Positions 1 through 6,682 of a stretch of DNA of 64,000 nt are shown here, piece by piece. The notes beneath the pieces are model-generated. The model ran no database searches. It saw nothing but the letters and a program-made list of their open reading frames with translations, and was not told the DNA's origin. The translations under genes and the position numbers were made by a program. The DNA comes from DATARH01 sp035550515. GTDB taxonomy: Bacteria; Pseudomonadota; Alphaproteobacteria; ATCC43930; CGMCC-115725. The stretch spans positions 1 to 64,000 of the forward strand of contig DASZOZ010000113.1 in the NCBI GenBank assembly GCA_035550515.1, written 5' to 3'. Numbering within the stretch: the stretch's first letter is position 1; each line of letters starts with the position of its first letter.

Positions 1-97
1 CTTGTGGGCGCCGAAATACGGCCCGCGACGTGGAGCAGGATCTACTCATGATCCGGCTCCTGGTCCGTGAATCCGGTTCGCGTTTTCTGGAGCGAGT
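1..97. other. Left edge, no supported gene
   Basis: No gene can be supported in this stretch. In related ICEs a parA gene follows repA, and it may start just left of the window. An ATG on the minus strand at position 49 opens a frame running off the edge, but its 16 codons do not resemble a ParA N-terminus. A short minus-strand ORF beginning at 101 overlaps the repA stop (ATGA) but ends after 18 codons. Confidence 0.3.
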
Positions 98-1168
98 TCA
101 TGAAACCTCGCCCCGGTTCGCGAAACCTCGCGCGCCGACACGCGCAGACGGATCGCAAACAACAGAATCGTTAGATTCTTCTCTGTTAGATTCTAAGTTA
201 GGCGCTCCGTAAGCGACAGAATTTGCGGAAGAAAACGCGGCTTCCGGTTCCTGATGGCACGGGACCGCGGTTCCCGATGGCACGGGAGCGGCGGTTCCCG
301 ATGGCACGAGGGATTCCACAGCTTGTCCACAGCCCCCTGTGGACAACCGAGCGGGAGCAAAGGCGAGAAGTTCGTGTCCGCCGCGATCGTGCTCGACGTC
401 GAGGCGGTAGCCGGGAAGCGGCTGCCGGCGCGCGATGTCACGCAGCTCGAAGGCGAAGCGCTTGAACGGCGAAAGGCTCGCCGACTTGTCGTAGAGATGA
501 CGGAAATCGAACCGCCAACCCGCGCGCTGTCTGCCGGCGTGCTTGCGCACGATGCGATAAAGCCAGCGCTCAAGACCGCCCGTGAGTTTGAAATATTCAC
601 GATCGATGGTCAGCACGAGCGCGTCGTCGAGGATCGCTCTGTAGAACCAGTCGGGCACGATGAGATCGATGCCATCGGCGCGACCATGGGCGTCGGCGCG
701 TTCGGTCCATTCGTTGATCCATGAGAAGCGGTGTGCGCGGCGTTCGCTCGCTTGCCGCAGCGTGGTAGCGACGGTGGTCGATTGCAGACGGTCGAGGGCC
801 GCCTTAAGGCGGTGGTAATCGCGTGCGCTGTCGCCGCGACCGATGAAGGTCAGAATCTCGTAGGGCGTGGCGGCCATGAGGCGCGAAGTGCGCAGGCCGT
901 TGTCGCGCGCCTGGACAATTTGGGAGGCGGCCCAGATCAGGATGTCGGCGTCCCAGATGGTCGCCATGCCATGCTCCGGCACGGCCTCCACGCGGATGGC
1001 GATTTCGCCTGTTCGGTAGTCGATCGGCGTGATGCGATGGGTCTTGGCGAGGGAGAAGAACGGATAGGCCATGAGGTCCTGCGCATCGCGTGGTGCAAGA
1101 TCGCCAGGCAGCGCCCGAAACAGTTCGAGCTGCTCGCGTTCGGATCGTGTGCGGTGGCGCGACGACAT
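98..1168 (-). CDS. repA: RepA-type replication initiator (RPA family)
   Basis: This is a plasmid/ICE replication initiator of 356 residues that probably drives replication of the excised circular element. The domain spans about residues 30-250, including the stretches DLMAYPFFSLAKTHR and TPYEILTFIGRG. I start it at the ATG seven bases after the alpA stop, because a longer frame from 1375 would run through alpA. The C-terminal 100 residues are low complexity with the repeated peptide VPSGTA, encoded by repeats that look like iterons. Its place after an AlpA gene is the usual ICE order. The family call is confident; its use for ICE maintenance is inferred. Confidence 0.85.
   Translation of the reverse strand: MSSRHRTRSEREQLELFRALPGDLAPRDAQDLMAYPFFSLAKTHRITPIDYRTGEIAIRVEAVPEHGMATIWDADILIWAASQIVQARDNGLRTSRLMAATPYEILTFIGRGDSARDYHRLKAALDRLQSTTVATTLRQASERRAHRFSWINEWTERADAHGRADGIDLIVPDWFYRAILDDALVLTIDREYFKLTGGLERWLYRIVRKHAGRQRAGWRFDFRHLYDKSASLSPFKRFAFELRDIARRQPLPGYRLDVEHDRGGHELLAFAPARLSTGGCGQAVESLVPSGTAAPVPSGTAVPCHQEPEAAFSSANSVAYGAPNLESNREESNDSVVCDPSARVGARGFANRGEVS
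246..346. other. Candidate replication origin inside the 3' end of repA
   Basis: Three copies of a 19-base sequence (core GGTTCCCGATGGCACGGGA) begin at 246, 269 and 293. They are followed at 323-346 by a perfect inverted pair TTGTCCACAG / CTGTGGACAA with a 4-base spacer, each arm close to a DnaA box. The repeats are spaced 24 and 23 bases, so the third copy is read in another frame (PCHQEP instead of VPSGTA) yet keeps its DNA sequence. That points to selection on DNA rather than protein. Origin function is inferred. Confidence 0.5.
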
Positions 1169-1175
1169 CGGGCTG

Positions 1176-1460
1176 TCAGCGGCGCGGGTGACGGGCTTGC
1201 TCAAGTTCCGCCGCCGAGTGGCGGCGTGCCGGTAGAACGACGGCTCTGCCGGGATCGGACGTCGACGCCTTCGCGGCCGCATCGACCCACTCCTGCAGGT
1301 CTTCGACGCGATAGACGACACGCCCGCCGAGTTTGGAGTAGCGGGGGCCTGTGCCGTAGATGCGATGCTTTTCAAGCGTGCGGATGGAGAGACCGACGAA
1401 ACGCGCGGCTTCGGGCGTGCGCAGATAGCGCGGCGGAATGCCGGCGAGGCTGGTGGACAT
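1176..1460 (-). CDS. AlpA/excisionase-type helix-turn-helix protein (RdfS-like)
   Basis: A 94-residue protein with a winged HTH of the AlpA/HTH_17 type at about residues 12-62 (LRTPEAARFVGLSIRTLEKH, then YRVEDLQEW). Such proteins act as recombination directionality factors that bind next to att sites and turn integrase toward excision. In ICEMlSymR7A the equivalent is RdfS, switched on by FseA. Here it sits between an fseA-like split gene and repA, the same order. A good Shine-Dalgarno sequence (GGAGG) precedes the ATG. The family is clear; the RDF role is inferred from position. Confidence 0.8.
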   Translation of the reverse strand: MSTSLAGIPPRYLRTPEAARFVGLSIRTLEKHRIYGTGPRYSKLGGRVVYRVEDLQEWVDAAAKASTSDPGRAVVLPARRHSAAELEQARHPRR

Positions 1461-1592
1461 GGGATACCTCCGTGATCGTGCGGGCGGCCGTCGGAGGACG
1501 GCGGCTATTGGCGACCACGGTGGCGGAGGGGCCTCGGCCTCAATAGTGCGATGTCGCGGGGTGGTGAGAACGCACCCGGACTGGGGCGAACG
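1461..1592 (-). other. Leader region of alpA
   Basis: This 132-base gap separates the split DUF2285 gene from alpA. On the minus strand it holds CTATTG and CAATAG arms around a GGCCGAGGCC hairpin. It vaguely recalls the structured leaders of the DUF736 and DUF2493 genes but lacks their CGCGAG loop. It would also be the place for the promoter that an FseA-like activator controls. No promoter elements are clear by eye. Confidence 0.25.
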
Positions 1593-2358
1593 TCAGATTC
1601 GGCGCCGGTAGGGATAGACGAGAAGCTGCCGGTAGCCGCCTCTCATCAACTTGAATCCGAGGCGCACGAGGCGGCCTGTCTGGTCGCGCAACTCGTGGGA
1701 GATCCAGTCGCGTTTCGAGATCGGCGCGGCGTCGAAAAGCCCGGCCGCGATGTCCGGATAGGTCGTCCCGAGGAGGCGCGCATCGAGCGCGCGGAGTGCG
1801 AGGATGAAGCGCGCCTGGCGGTCGGCTGTGAGGGCTCCGGGATCAGATCCAGGTCGGCGGCCGTTCAAGGCCCGCCACAGGCGGAGCGCGGCGGCGACAC
1901 GGATCTCGAAGAGCTGATCGAGCGGCAGGAGGGCAGCGTACGGTCCAGACATATCGAGCCCTTCGATCCGCATATGCGCGCCGGCAAGGTCAACAAAGCC
2001 CTCCAGGTCCACTTGCGAGAGAGCGGCGATAAGGCTTGCGGCGATCATGAAGCTAGGATTGACGAGGCCTTCCGCCGCTCTTGTTAGCGTGACAAGACTG
2101 GGAAGTACCTTGGCCGTCCATCGAACGTCGCTTGCTGGAAGCTCCGGCAATCCGTCTTCGAAATCGAACCCCCCAGCGTTCTGCGAACGCATCGGCGTCA
2201 CTGACCTCAAGCGGCCGGCCGCGCGCCTTGCGCGCCAGCCGCGCGTGGTCTGCGCGGAACTCGGGGTTACGGCGAAGAAATTCGAATGCGAAGGCCGGCG
2301 CGTCGAGCGACCGCAGCTCTTGATACGCGTCCGCCGATCGCCAATCGGCAGTACTCAT
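1593..2358 (-). CDS. Split DUF6499-DUF2285 regulator, FseA-like, joined by +1 frameshift
   Basis: Two overlapping frames encode the halves of one protein. The first half starts at 2358 after a strong GGAGGACACGCC ribosome site. It carries the short N-terminal domain (MSTADWRSADAYQELRSLDA ... FAERWG) and, unshifted, would run on to 2053. The second half, open from 2210 to 1593, carries the DUF2285 domain with its GGYRQLL end. The frames meet at six G (2169-2174): reading TGG GGG, skipping one G, then TTC GAT joins them into about 254 residues. In ICEMlSymR7A the same two domains are fused by programmed +1 frameshifting to make FseA, activator of excision. A sequencing error in the G run is the main alternative. 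Confidence 0.75.
2169..2174 (-). promoter_or_regulatory. Candidate +1 ribosomal slip site
   Basis: Six G on the coding strand sit exactly where the DUF6499 frame must pass to the DUF2285 frame. A tRNA on GGG can re-pair after moving one base forward, since the next triplet is again GGG. The upstream frame keeps going for over 100 bases past the site, so unshifted ribosomes would make a separate short product. This is an inference from sequence and from the ICEMlSymR7A precedent. Confidence 0.55.
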
Positions 2359-2471
2359 TGGCGTGTCCTCCCCAACCGGGATGGGTTGGACCTTGAGCAT
2401 GCGCGCTAAGGTGGCGCTCAGAAAACTAACTGGAGTCGCACCGTGCGGTGCAGAAGCTGCACGGAACTTTT

Positions 2472-2750
2472 TCAGTGTGGCGCACCGCCGTGGAGCAGAT
2501 GACGGTATCCCTTTTCGGTCATCCAGCGAGCGCGGGCGAGGTGGCTTTCCCAGGCCCGGCGCGCACGCTCGGGTTCATGTGCTGGATCGATGTGCAAAAC
2601 GATCCTCGTCACCTCCTGCCAGTCGGCGCCTTCGGCATCCGCGTCGAGGAGTCGTAGATACGTCACCAAATGCTGCTCGTCGTACCCGGTAAGGATCGCG
2701 GCCGTCGGCGCAACATCCTCCACCGGGGGATCAAGCGGCGGCGATTCCAT
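2472..2750 (-). CDS. Short DUF2285 protein, QseM-like antiactivator
   Basis: A 92-residue protein matching the stand-alone DUF2285 type: HLVTYLRLLDADAEGADW, then IDP..EP.RARRAWESHLARARWMTEKGYRHLL. In ICEMlSymR7A the stand-alone DUF2285 protein QseM binds and blocks both FseA and TraR, holding excision off. Here it lies between an Xre gene and the FseA-like split gene on the same strand. The start at 2750 follows the only ATG that fits the family. The family is fairly certain; the antiactivator role is inferred from gene order. Confidence 0.7.
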   Translation of the reverse strand: MESPPLDPPVEDVAPTAAILTGYDEQHLVTYLRLLDADAEGADWQEVTRIVLHIDPAHEPERARRAWESHLARARWMTEKGYRHLLHGGAPH

Positions 2751-2801
2751 CCCAAGCTCCTCGTGTTGGACCCCGTCTGCTGGTCGTATACTGCCTGTTA
2801 A

Positions 2802-3077
2802 CTATGACGAGCGCGAGAGAGCCCGTCGTCGCGAAATTCCCTTCGGCGTTTCGTTGAGGAGCATTACGCCGCGACCGCGATCCGACTCCATGAACAGGAT
2901 GCCGGCATTTTCCAACGCACGCCGCACCAGGTCGCGCGTCGTGTCGTGAACCGGCAGCTCGCGCTCCGATTCGAGGCGTTTCAGGGCGGTCAAAGCCACC
3001 AGGGCCTTTTCGGCGAGCATCTCCTGCGTCCAAAACAGCAAGGCTCGCGCCGCCCGCACTTGTCGGCCGGTGATCAT
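2802..3077 (-). CDS. Xre-family regulator, QseC-like
   Basis: A 91-residue helix-turn-helix protein (ITGRQVRAARALLFWTQEML, then LVALTALKRLESERELPV) with a short C-terminal segment ending ISRRRALSRSS. It starts at 3077 behind GGAGGTGATC. QseC, the DNA-binding repressor of the ICEMlSymR7A switch, is of this class. A perfect 23-base palindrome lies 39-61 bases upstream, a likely operator for autoregulation and control of the DUF2285 gene downstream. A generic orphan Xre regulator remains possible. Confidence 0.75.
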   Translation of the reverse strand: MITGRQVRAARALLFWTQEMLAEKALVALTALKRLESERELPVHDTTRDLVRRALENAGILFMESDRGRGVMLLNETPKGISRRRALSRSS

Positions 3078-3115
3078 TCATGATCACCTCCGACAGACGA
3101 TCTGCGCGCACCAGG

Positions 3116-3138
3116 AAAACGACTATAATAGTCGTTTT
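3116..3138. promoter_or_regulatory. 23-base perfect palindrome, candidate operator of the Xre regulator
   Basis: The arms AAAACGACTAT and ATAGTCGTTTT match perfectly around one central base. The site lies just upstream of the Xre gene, and its centre reads TATAAT or TATTAT, so it overlaps a good -10 element on either strand. Binding of the Xre protein here would block the promoter. The palindrome is directly visible; its role is inferred. Confidence 0.6.
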
Positions 3139-3285
3139 CGCTGCGCTCAACACCTTCCTGAACGCCGAAATCGGGCTCTCCAAGGGTCGCCGCGGTGCTG
3201 CTTTTTCAGGGGTGATTCGCCCCGCTCAGGCGCTCTGAAGCAGGCTTCTGGGCAGCCGGGACGGGTACGAGGCTGTGTAGAAGAA

Positions 3286-3310
3286 CCCCGCCCGGCGGGA
3301 CCGGGCGGGG
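3286..3310 (-). terminator. Hairpin terminator of the DUF736 gene
   Basis: CCCCGCCCGG and CCGGGCGGGG form a perfect 10-base stem with a 5-base loop, 15 bases after the DUF736 stop. On the minus strand it is followed by TTCTTC. It would end the DUF736 transcript and insulate it from the Xre gene. Confidence 0.6.
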
Positions 3311-3324
3311 CTTTCGCGGAAGCC

Positions 3325-3648
3325 TCAGTCGCCGTTGCGCTTGTTCGGCCGCGACCAGATGAGGGTGAAGCCTTCGCCGTCCTCGTCGTCGAACAGGTTG
3401 GCGAAGATCGGCGCCGTGAACGAGGGGTCGTCGAGCTTGAGCGAGAGGTAGTCGCGGCCCTCGTTGGAGCGCTTCGACCACGCCGCCCCGATCTCGGCCC
3501 GGCCCACATAGACGCGGTGGCTGGGAGCGTTCTCGTTGGAGCGGTTGGTCTCGGCGACGATCCGGACGCCCTTGGTCTGCAAGCTCAGGGTGACGATCTC
3601 GCCCTGGAAGTCGCTGCCGACCTTCTTGAAAGAACCGATGTTAGCCAT
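3325..3648 (-). CDS. DUF736 family protein
   Basis: A 107-residue member of DUF736, a small family carried by most alphaproteobacterial ICEs and many plasmids; its biochemical role is unknown. The typical start MANIGSFKKVG and body (IVTLSLQTKGVRIVAE, GAAWSK.S..GRDYLSLKLDDPSF) are present. The ATG at 3648 is chosen because AGGAGAAGTGAC precedes it and the family starts here. It has its own terminator and a long structured leader shared with the DUF2493 gene, so it is probably a single-gene unit. Confidence 0.85.
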   Translation of the reverse strand: MANIGSFKKVGSDFQGEIVTLSLQTKGVRIVAETNRSNENAPSHRVYVGRAEIGAAWSKRSNEGRDYLSLKLDDPSFTAPIFANLFDDEDGEGFTLIWSRPNKRNGD

Positions 3649-3684
3649 GTCACTTCTCCTTGCTGGTTTCGAGCCCGCGACCAC

Positions 3685-3821
3685 CGCGGCCTCGATGGCG
3701 ATCGACAGGCCGGGGACGATCGACGACGCACCCGCTCGCGGGCCGGAGCGCAGCGGAGGATGACGGCGGTGAGACTTTCTTGCCTCGCGAGGAATGGGCT
3801 TTAGCCCAGGGGAAGAAAGTC
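3685..3821 (-). promoter_or_regulatory. Structured leader, family 1, copy a (upstream of DUF736)
   Basis: On the minus strand GACTTTCTT / AAGAAAGTC (3813-3821 with 3773-3781) enclose a GGGCT..AGCCC hairpin (3796-3807) and the motif CCTCGCGAGG. Next comes a 20-base block (3741-3760) that matches copy b at 19 positions, then further similarity to about 3690. Copy b has the same fold with different arm sequences. The transcript start is unknown. It could be a regulatory RNA leader or a repeat element. Confidence 0.5.
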
Positions 3822-4187
3822 GAGCCGACGGCGTTGCGGCTCAGGCGATCGAGGCGCAGCCGGTCTTCGGCCAGATCAGGCCATCACGAGGCCAGGTGCG
3901 TCCGTGCTCTGAACAGCATCCTCGGGAGAAGACGTGGCTGATCTCGGTTGTCCTGCACAAGATGTCGGCGCGTTCAGGCGTAGAGAAAGAAGCCATAGCG
4001 TAGAAAAAGGCGGGATCGCTTGCCGCAGAAATACCGCGACGGAACGCTTCTGCCGAAGTTCATGTGGCGCCGGGGGATCGGTATGACGAGTCTCTGCGCT
4101 GCGAAGGGCCGCGGGTCCATTCTCGTTCTACCAACGACCTCACGAGGCCTCGATCGTGAACGAATGGTCGTCGATGTGAGGCGTGGC
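3822..4187. other. Gap without a recognisable gene
   Basis: About 370 bases separate the structured leader from the membrane-protein gene. Short open frames exist on both strands but none resembles a known family or has a good ribosome site. The stretch GATCGCTTGCCGCAG..CTTCTGCCG shows no repeat. I see nothing convincing here apart from a possible promoter for the leader. Confidence 0.3.
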
Positions 4188-4673
4188 TCAGCCTTCGTGT
4201 GTCGCGGCCTTGAAAACCGGCTGTGGCTCATCCGTCGTTGAAACCCCGCCCGGCCGCAATGGAAGGGGTTCGGCAAGCACCGTCATGCGCGCCCATGCCG
4301 TGCCGCCGATGACGATGGCGCCGATCCAGGCGAAGCACTCGCGCCAGAGAAGCGATGGAACGCCGATCTGCGACAAGCCGAGCACGGCGTGGTAACCGGC
4401 GATCGCGGCGGGAATGGCGAAGGCGGCCGCAATGGCCGCGCGCAGGGGAATCGGCTTTACGAGTGCGAAGGCGATCTGGCCGACGCCGAGCGTCAGCGCT
4501 CCAACGACCAGCCCGACAAGGAGCGCGCCGAGCACGCCCGCGCCGCTGTGGAACGCGGCCATACCGGCGGTGAGGCCGACGAAGAAGGGCAGCGCGTAGA
4601 CAGCGAGGTTGAAGATCAGCCAACAGAACAGGCCGATCCCAAAGATGCTGAGGATGAGTCCGATGACAAGCAT
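4188..4673 (-). CDS. Small integral membrane protein of ICE core
   Basis: A 161-residue protein with about five hydrophobic segments, beginning MLVIGLILSIFGIGLFCWLI and ending in a polar tail (STTDEPQPVFKAATHEG). The ATG at 4673 follows GGAGGCACCGCC; longer frames to 4937 would overlap the promoter of the divergent flavin reductase gene. Similar proteins recur in alphaproteobacterial ICEs without assigned function. Function unknown. Confidence 0.65.
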   Translation of the reverse strand: MLVIGLILSIFGIGLFCWLIFNLAVYALPFFVGLTAGMAAFHSGAGVLGALLVGLVVGALTLGVGQIAFALVKPIPLRAAIAAAFAIPAAIAGYHAVLGLSQIGVPSLLWRECFAWIGAIVIGGTAWARMTVLAEPLPLRPGGVSTTDEPQPVFKAATHEG

Positions 4674-4846
4674 GGCGGTGCCTCCGTGACAAAAAGAGAT
4701 GTGACGGCTGCGCCTTCCACCACCACCACGGCGCGATCCAAAGTATAGTCGAAGACGGCTTGGAATGGGAGGGTAAACCCGTCCCAGCGGGCGCCGGCGG
4801 TGTCCGGACCGGGCCGAGCAGCCCTCTTGGATCACGCGGAGAGCCA

Positions 4847-5413
4847 ATGGCGAGGCACGCAGAAAAGCTTGATTTCCCTGTGTCCCAGGTCCGGCGCTAC
4901 CTGGAACCTGGGCCAATCGTGATGGTCTCGTCGGCACTCGATGACAGGCGCAACATCATGACGATGGGCTGGCATACGGTGATGGAATTCACGCCCTCCC
5001 TCGTCGGCTGCGTCATTGCCGGCGGGAATTACAGCTTCGAACTCATCCGAAAGAGCCGCGAATGCGTGATCAACCTGCCGACGACCTCGTTGACCGACGT
5101 CGTGGTCGGCGTCGGCAACACGAGCGGCGCGGATGTCGATAAGTTTGAGAAGTTCGGCCTGACAGCGCGAGCGGCGACGCATGTGAAGGCGCCGCTCATC
5201 GCGGAGTGCCACGCCAACTTCGAATGCCGTCTTGTCGACGATGCGCTGGTCGACAGGTACAACTTCTTCATCTTCGAAGTCGTGAAGGCGCATGTCGCCA
5301 AGTCGCCGAAGCATCCAGAGACGCTGCACTATACCGGCGACGGTGTGTTCATGGTCTCCGGCAAGATCGTCAGCCGGCGAAGGCTCTTCCGCCCGGAGTT
5401 GCTCGATAGCTGA
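4847..5413 (+). CDS. Flavin reductase-like FMN-binding protein
   Basis: A 188-residue protein of the flavin reductase/DIM6-NTAB split-barrel family, which binds FMN and reduces it with NAD(P)H for a partner enzyme. Family features include VMVSSALDDRRNIMTMGWHT near the N-terminus, the central GCVIAGGNYSFELIRKSREC..NLP stretch, and the closing YTGDGVFMVSGKIVSRR. The start at 4847 follows GCGGAGAGCCA. It is one of only two plus-strand protein genes seen in this ICE before the mer region, so it is probably cargo. The partner enzyme is unknown. Confidence 0.8.
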   Translation: MARHAEKLDFPVSQVRRYLEPGPIVMVSSALDDRRNIMTMGWHTVMEFTPSLVGCVIAGGNYSFELIRKSRECVINLPTTSLTDVVVGVGNTSGADVDKFEKFGLTARAATHVKAPLIAECHANFECRLVDDALVDRYNFFIFEVVKAHVAKSPKHPETLHYTGDGVFMVSGKIVSRRRLFRPELLDS

Positions 5414-5431
5414 GACGGCGAATGGCGACGC

Positions 5432-6370
5432 TCACGCGCCGCCCTCGCCATGCTTCCAGACCGGAATGCCGAGCTTCCTCGCCTTGTCGGCCAGGTTGTC
5501 CTGGATGCCGGTGCCCGGGAAGTGGAGGACGCCGATCGGCAGGATGGCGAGCATTGCGTCGTTCCGTTTGAACGGAGCTGCCTTCGCGTGCTTCGTCCAG
5601 TCGGGCTTGAAGGCGATCTGCGGCACCTTGCGGTTGCTCGCCCATTTGGAGGCGATGAGTTCGGCGCCCTTCGGCGAGCCGCCGTGCAGCAACACCATGT
5701 CGGGATGCTTGGCGTGGACTTTGTCGAGCCGATCCCAGATCAGGTGATGATCGTTGAAGTCGAGGCCGCCGGTGAGTGCGATCTTCGGTCCCGGCGGCAG
5801 CATCACCTCGGTTTCGGCCCGTCGCTTCGCAGCCAGGAAGTCGCGGCTGTCGATCATCGCGGCCGTGAGCGCTCGGTGGTTGACTAGCGATCCCGAGCGG
5901 GGACGCCAGGGTGAGCCGGTGTGGACCTCGAAATGTTCGGCGGCCTGGTCGCGAAAGAGCTCCATGCTGTTGCGGCGCTCGGTCAGCGTGATGCCCTCTG
6001 CCGTCAGCCGTTCGAGTTCGACGGATTTCACCTCCGAGCCGTTCTGTTCGCGCTGACTGCGCCGCTGCGCCTGCTCATTGTCGTCGAGCTCGCGCTCGAT
6101 GCGGTCGACGGCGCGGTGGAAGAGATTGACGGTAGACCAGAGCAGGTCTTCGAGGTCGGGTTCGAGGCGCGTGTCGCTCAGGGTCGAGACGAGAGCGTCG
6201 ATAATGTCGGCGACGGCTCCGGCCACGGCATTGCCTTCGGGAAGTGGCCTTGGGTCGGGTTCGTCCTGGAAGGGACGGTAGCCATAGAGCTGAAGCTCGT
6301 TGAGGACATGATCGGTCGGGGATGAGCTGTGCGGCGGTTCGAATTCGGTGTCGTCGTGGTCGGTCGTCAT
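5432..6370 (-). CDS. DUF2493 (SLOG-like) protein
   Basis: A 312-residue protein. The C-terminal 120 residues are the DUF2493 domain, a Rossmann-like nucleotide-binding fold of the SLOG superfamily: KIALTGGLDFNDHHLIWDRL, then VLLHGGSPKGAELIASKWA and a closing GIPVWKHG. The N-terminal half is helical and charged (residues about 80-160) and may mediate assembly. The start at 6370 follows AAGGACCTCACC. It has a long family 1 leader. DUF2493 proteins are common ICE and phage genes; the ligand and role are unknown. Confidence 0.8.
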   Translation of the reverse strand: MTTDHDDTEFEPPHSSSPTDHVLNELQLYGYRPFQDEPDPRPLPEGNAVAGAVADIIDALVSTLSDTRLEPDLEDLLWSTVNLFHRAVDRIERELDDNEQAQRRSQREQNGSEVKSVELERLTAEGITLTERRNSMELFRDQAAEHFEVHTGSPWRPRSGSLVNHRALTAAMIDSRDFLAAKRRAETEVMLPPGPKIALTGGLDFNDHHLIWDRLDKVHAKHPDMVLLHGGSPKGAELIASKWASNRKVPQIAFKPDWTKHAKAAPFKRNDAMLAILPIGVLHFPGTGIQDNLADKARKLGIPVWKHGEGGA

Positions 6371-6403
6371 GGTGAGGTCCTTTGCCGGATCGGCCGCGCC
6401 CAT

Positions 6404-6557
6404 CGCGGCCTTCGTGGCGATCACTGGACCGGGAGCGGAACGGGCCTGCACCGCGGCGCTCTTGCGCCGCGGCCGAAGCGCAGCGGAGGACCGAAGGGGG
6501 CCGGCTATTTTGTCTCGCGATGTAAAGGCGGCTCTGCCGCCGACGGAAAATAGCCGG
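6404..6557 (-). promoter_or_regulatory. Structured leader, family 1, copy b (upstream of DUF2493)
   Basis: The arms CCGGCTATTTT (6501-6511) and AAAATAGCCGG (6547-6557) are perfectly complementary. They enclose a GGCGGC-TCT-GCCGCC hairpin (6527-6541) and the motif TCTCGCGA (6513-6520). The block GGCCGAAGCGCAGCGGAGGA (6471-6490) and the segment near 6404-6435 match copy a closely. Because the stems differ in sequence but keep pairing, this looks like covariation in a conserved RNA. Confidence 0.5.
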
Positions 6558-6682
6558 TCCACGAGGTTGCCGGGCCGGGCCGCTTCTGGTCCGATCGCCC
6601 TCTAGAAGGCCAGGGCGCGGACTCTGTCCGGCTCTTGGGGCCTCGCCTCGACCGACAGCGACGACGCTCGAACCGCCGTGCT

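Noticed and set aside
30..212. 60-codon plus-strand frame at the left end
   Set aside because: Overlaps the conserved end of repA on the other strand and has no family.
246..311. VPSGTA repeats considered as a protein repeat of RepA
   Set aside because: The third copy is in another reading frame, so the conservation is at the DNA level.
3974..4276. 100-codon minus-strand frame in the 3.8-4.2 kb gap
   Set aside because: Arg/Pro-rich, overlaps the end of the membrane-protein gene, no ribosome site or family.
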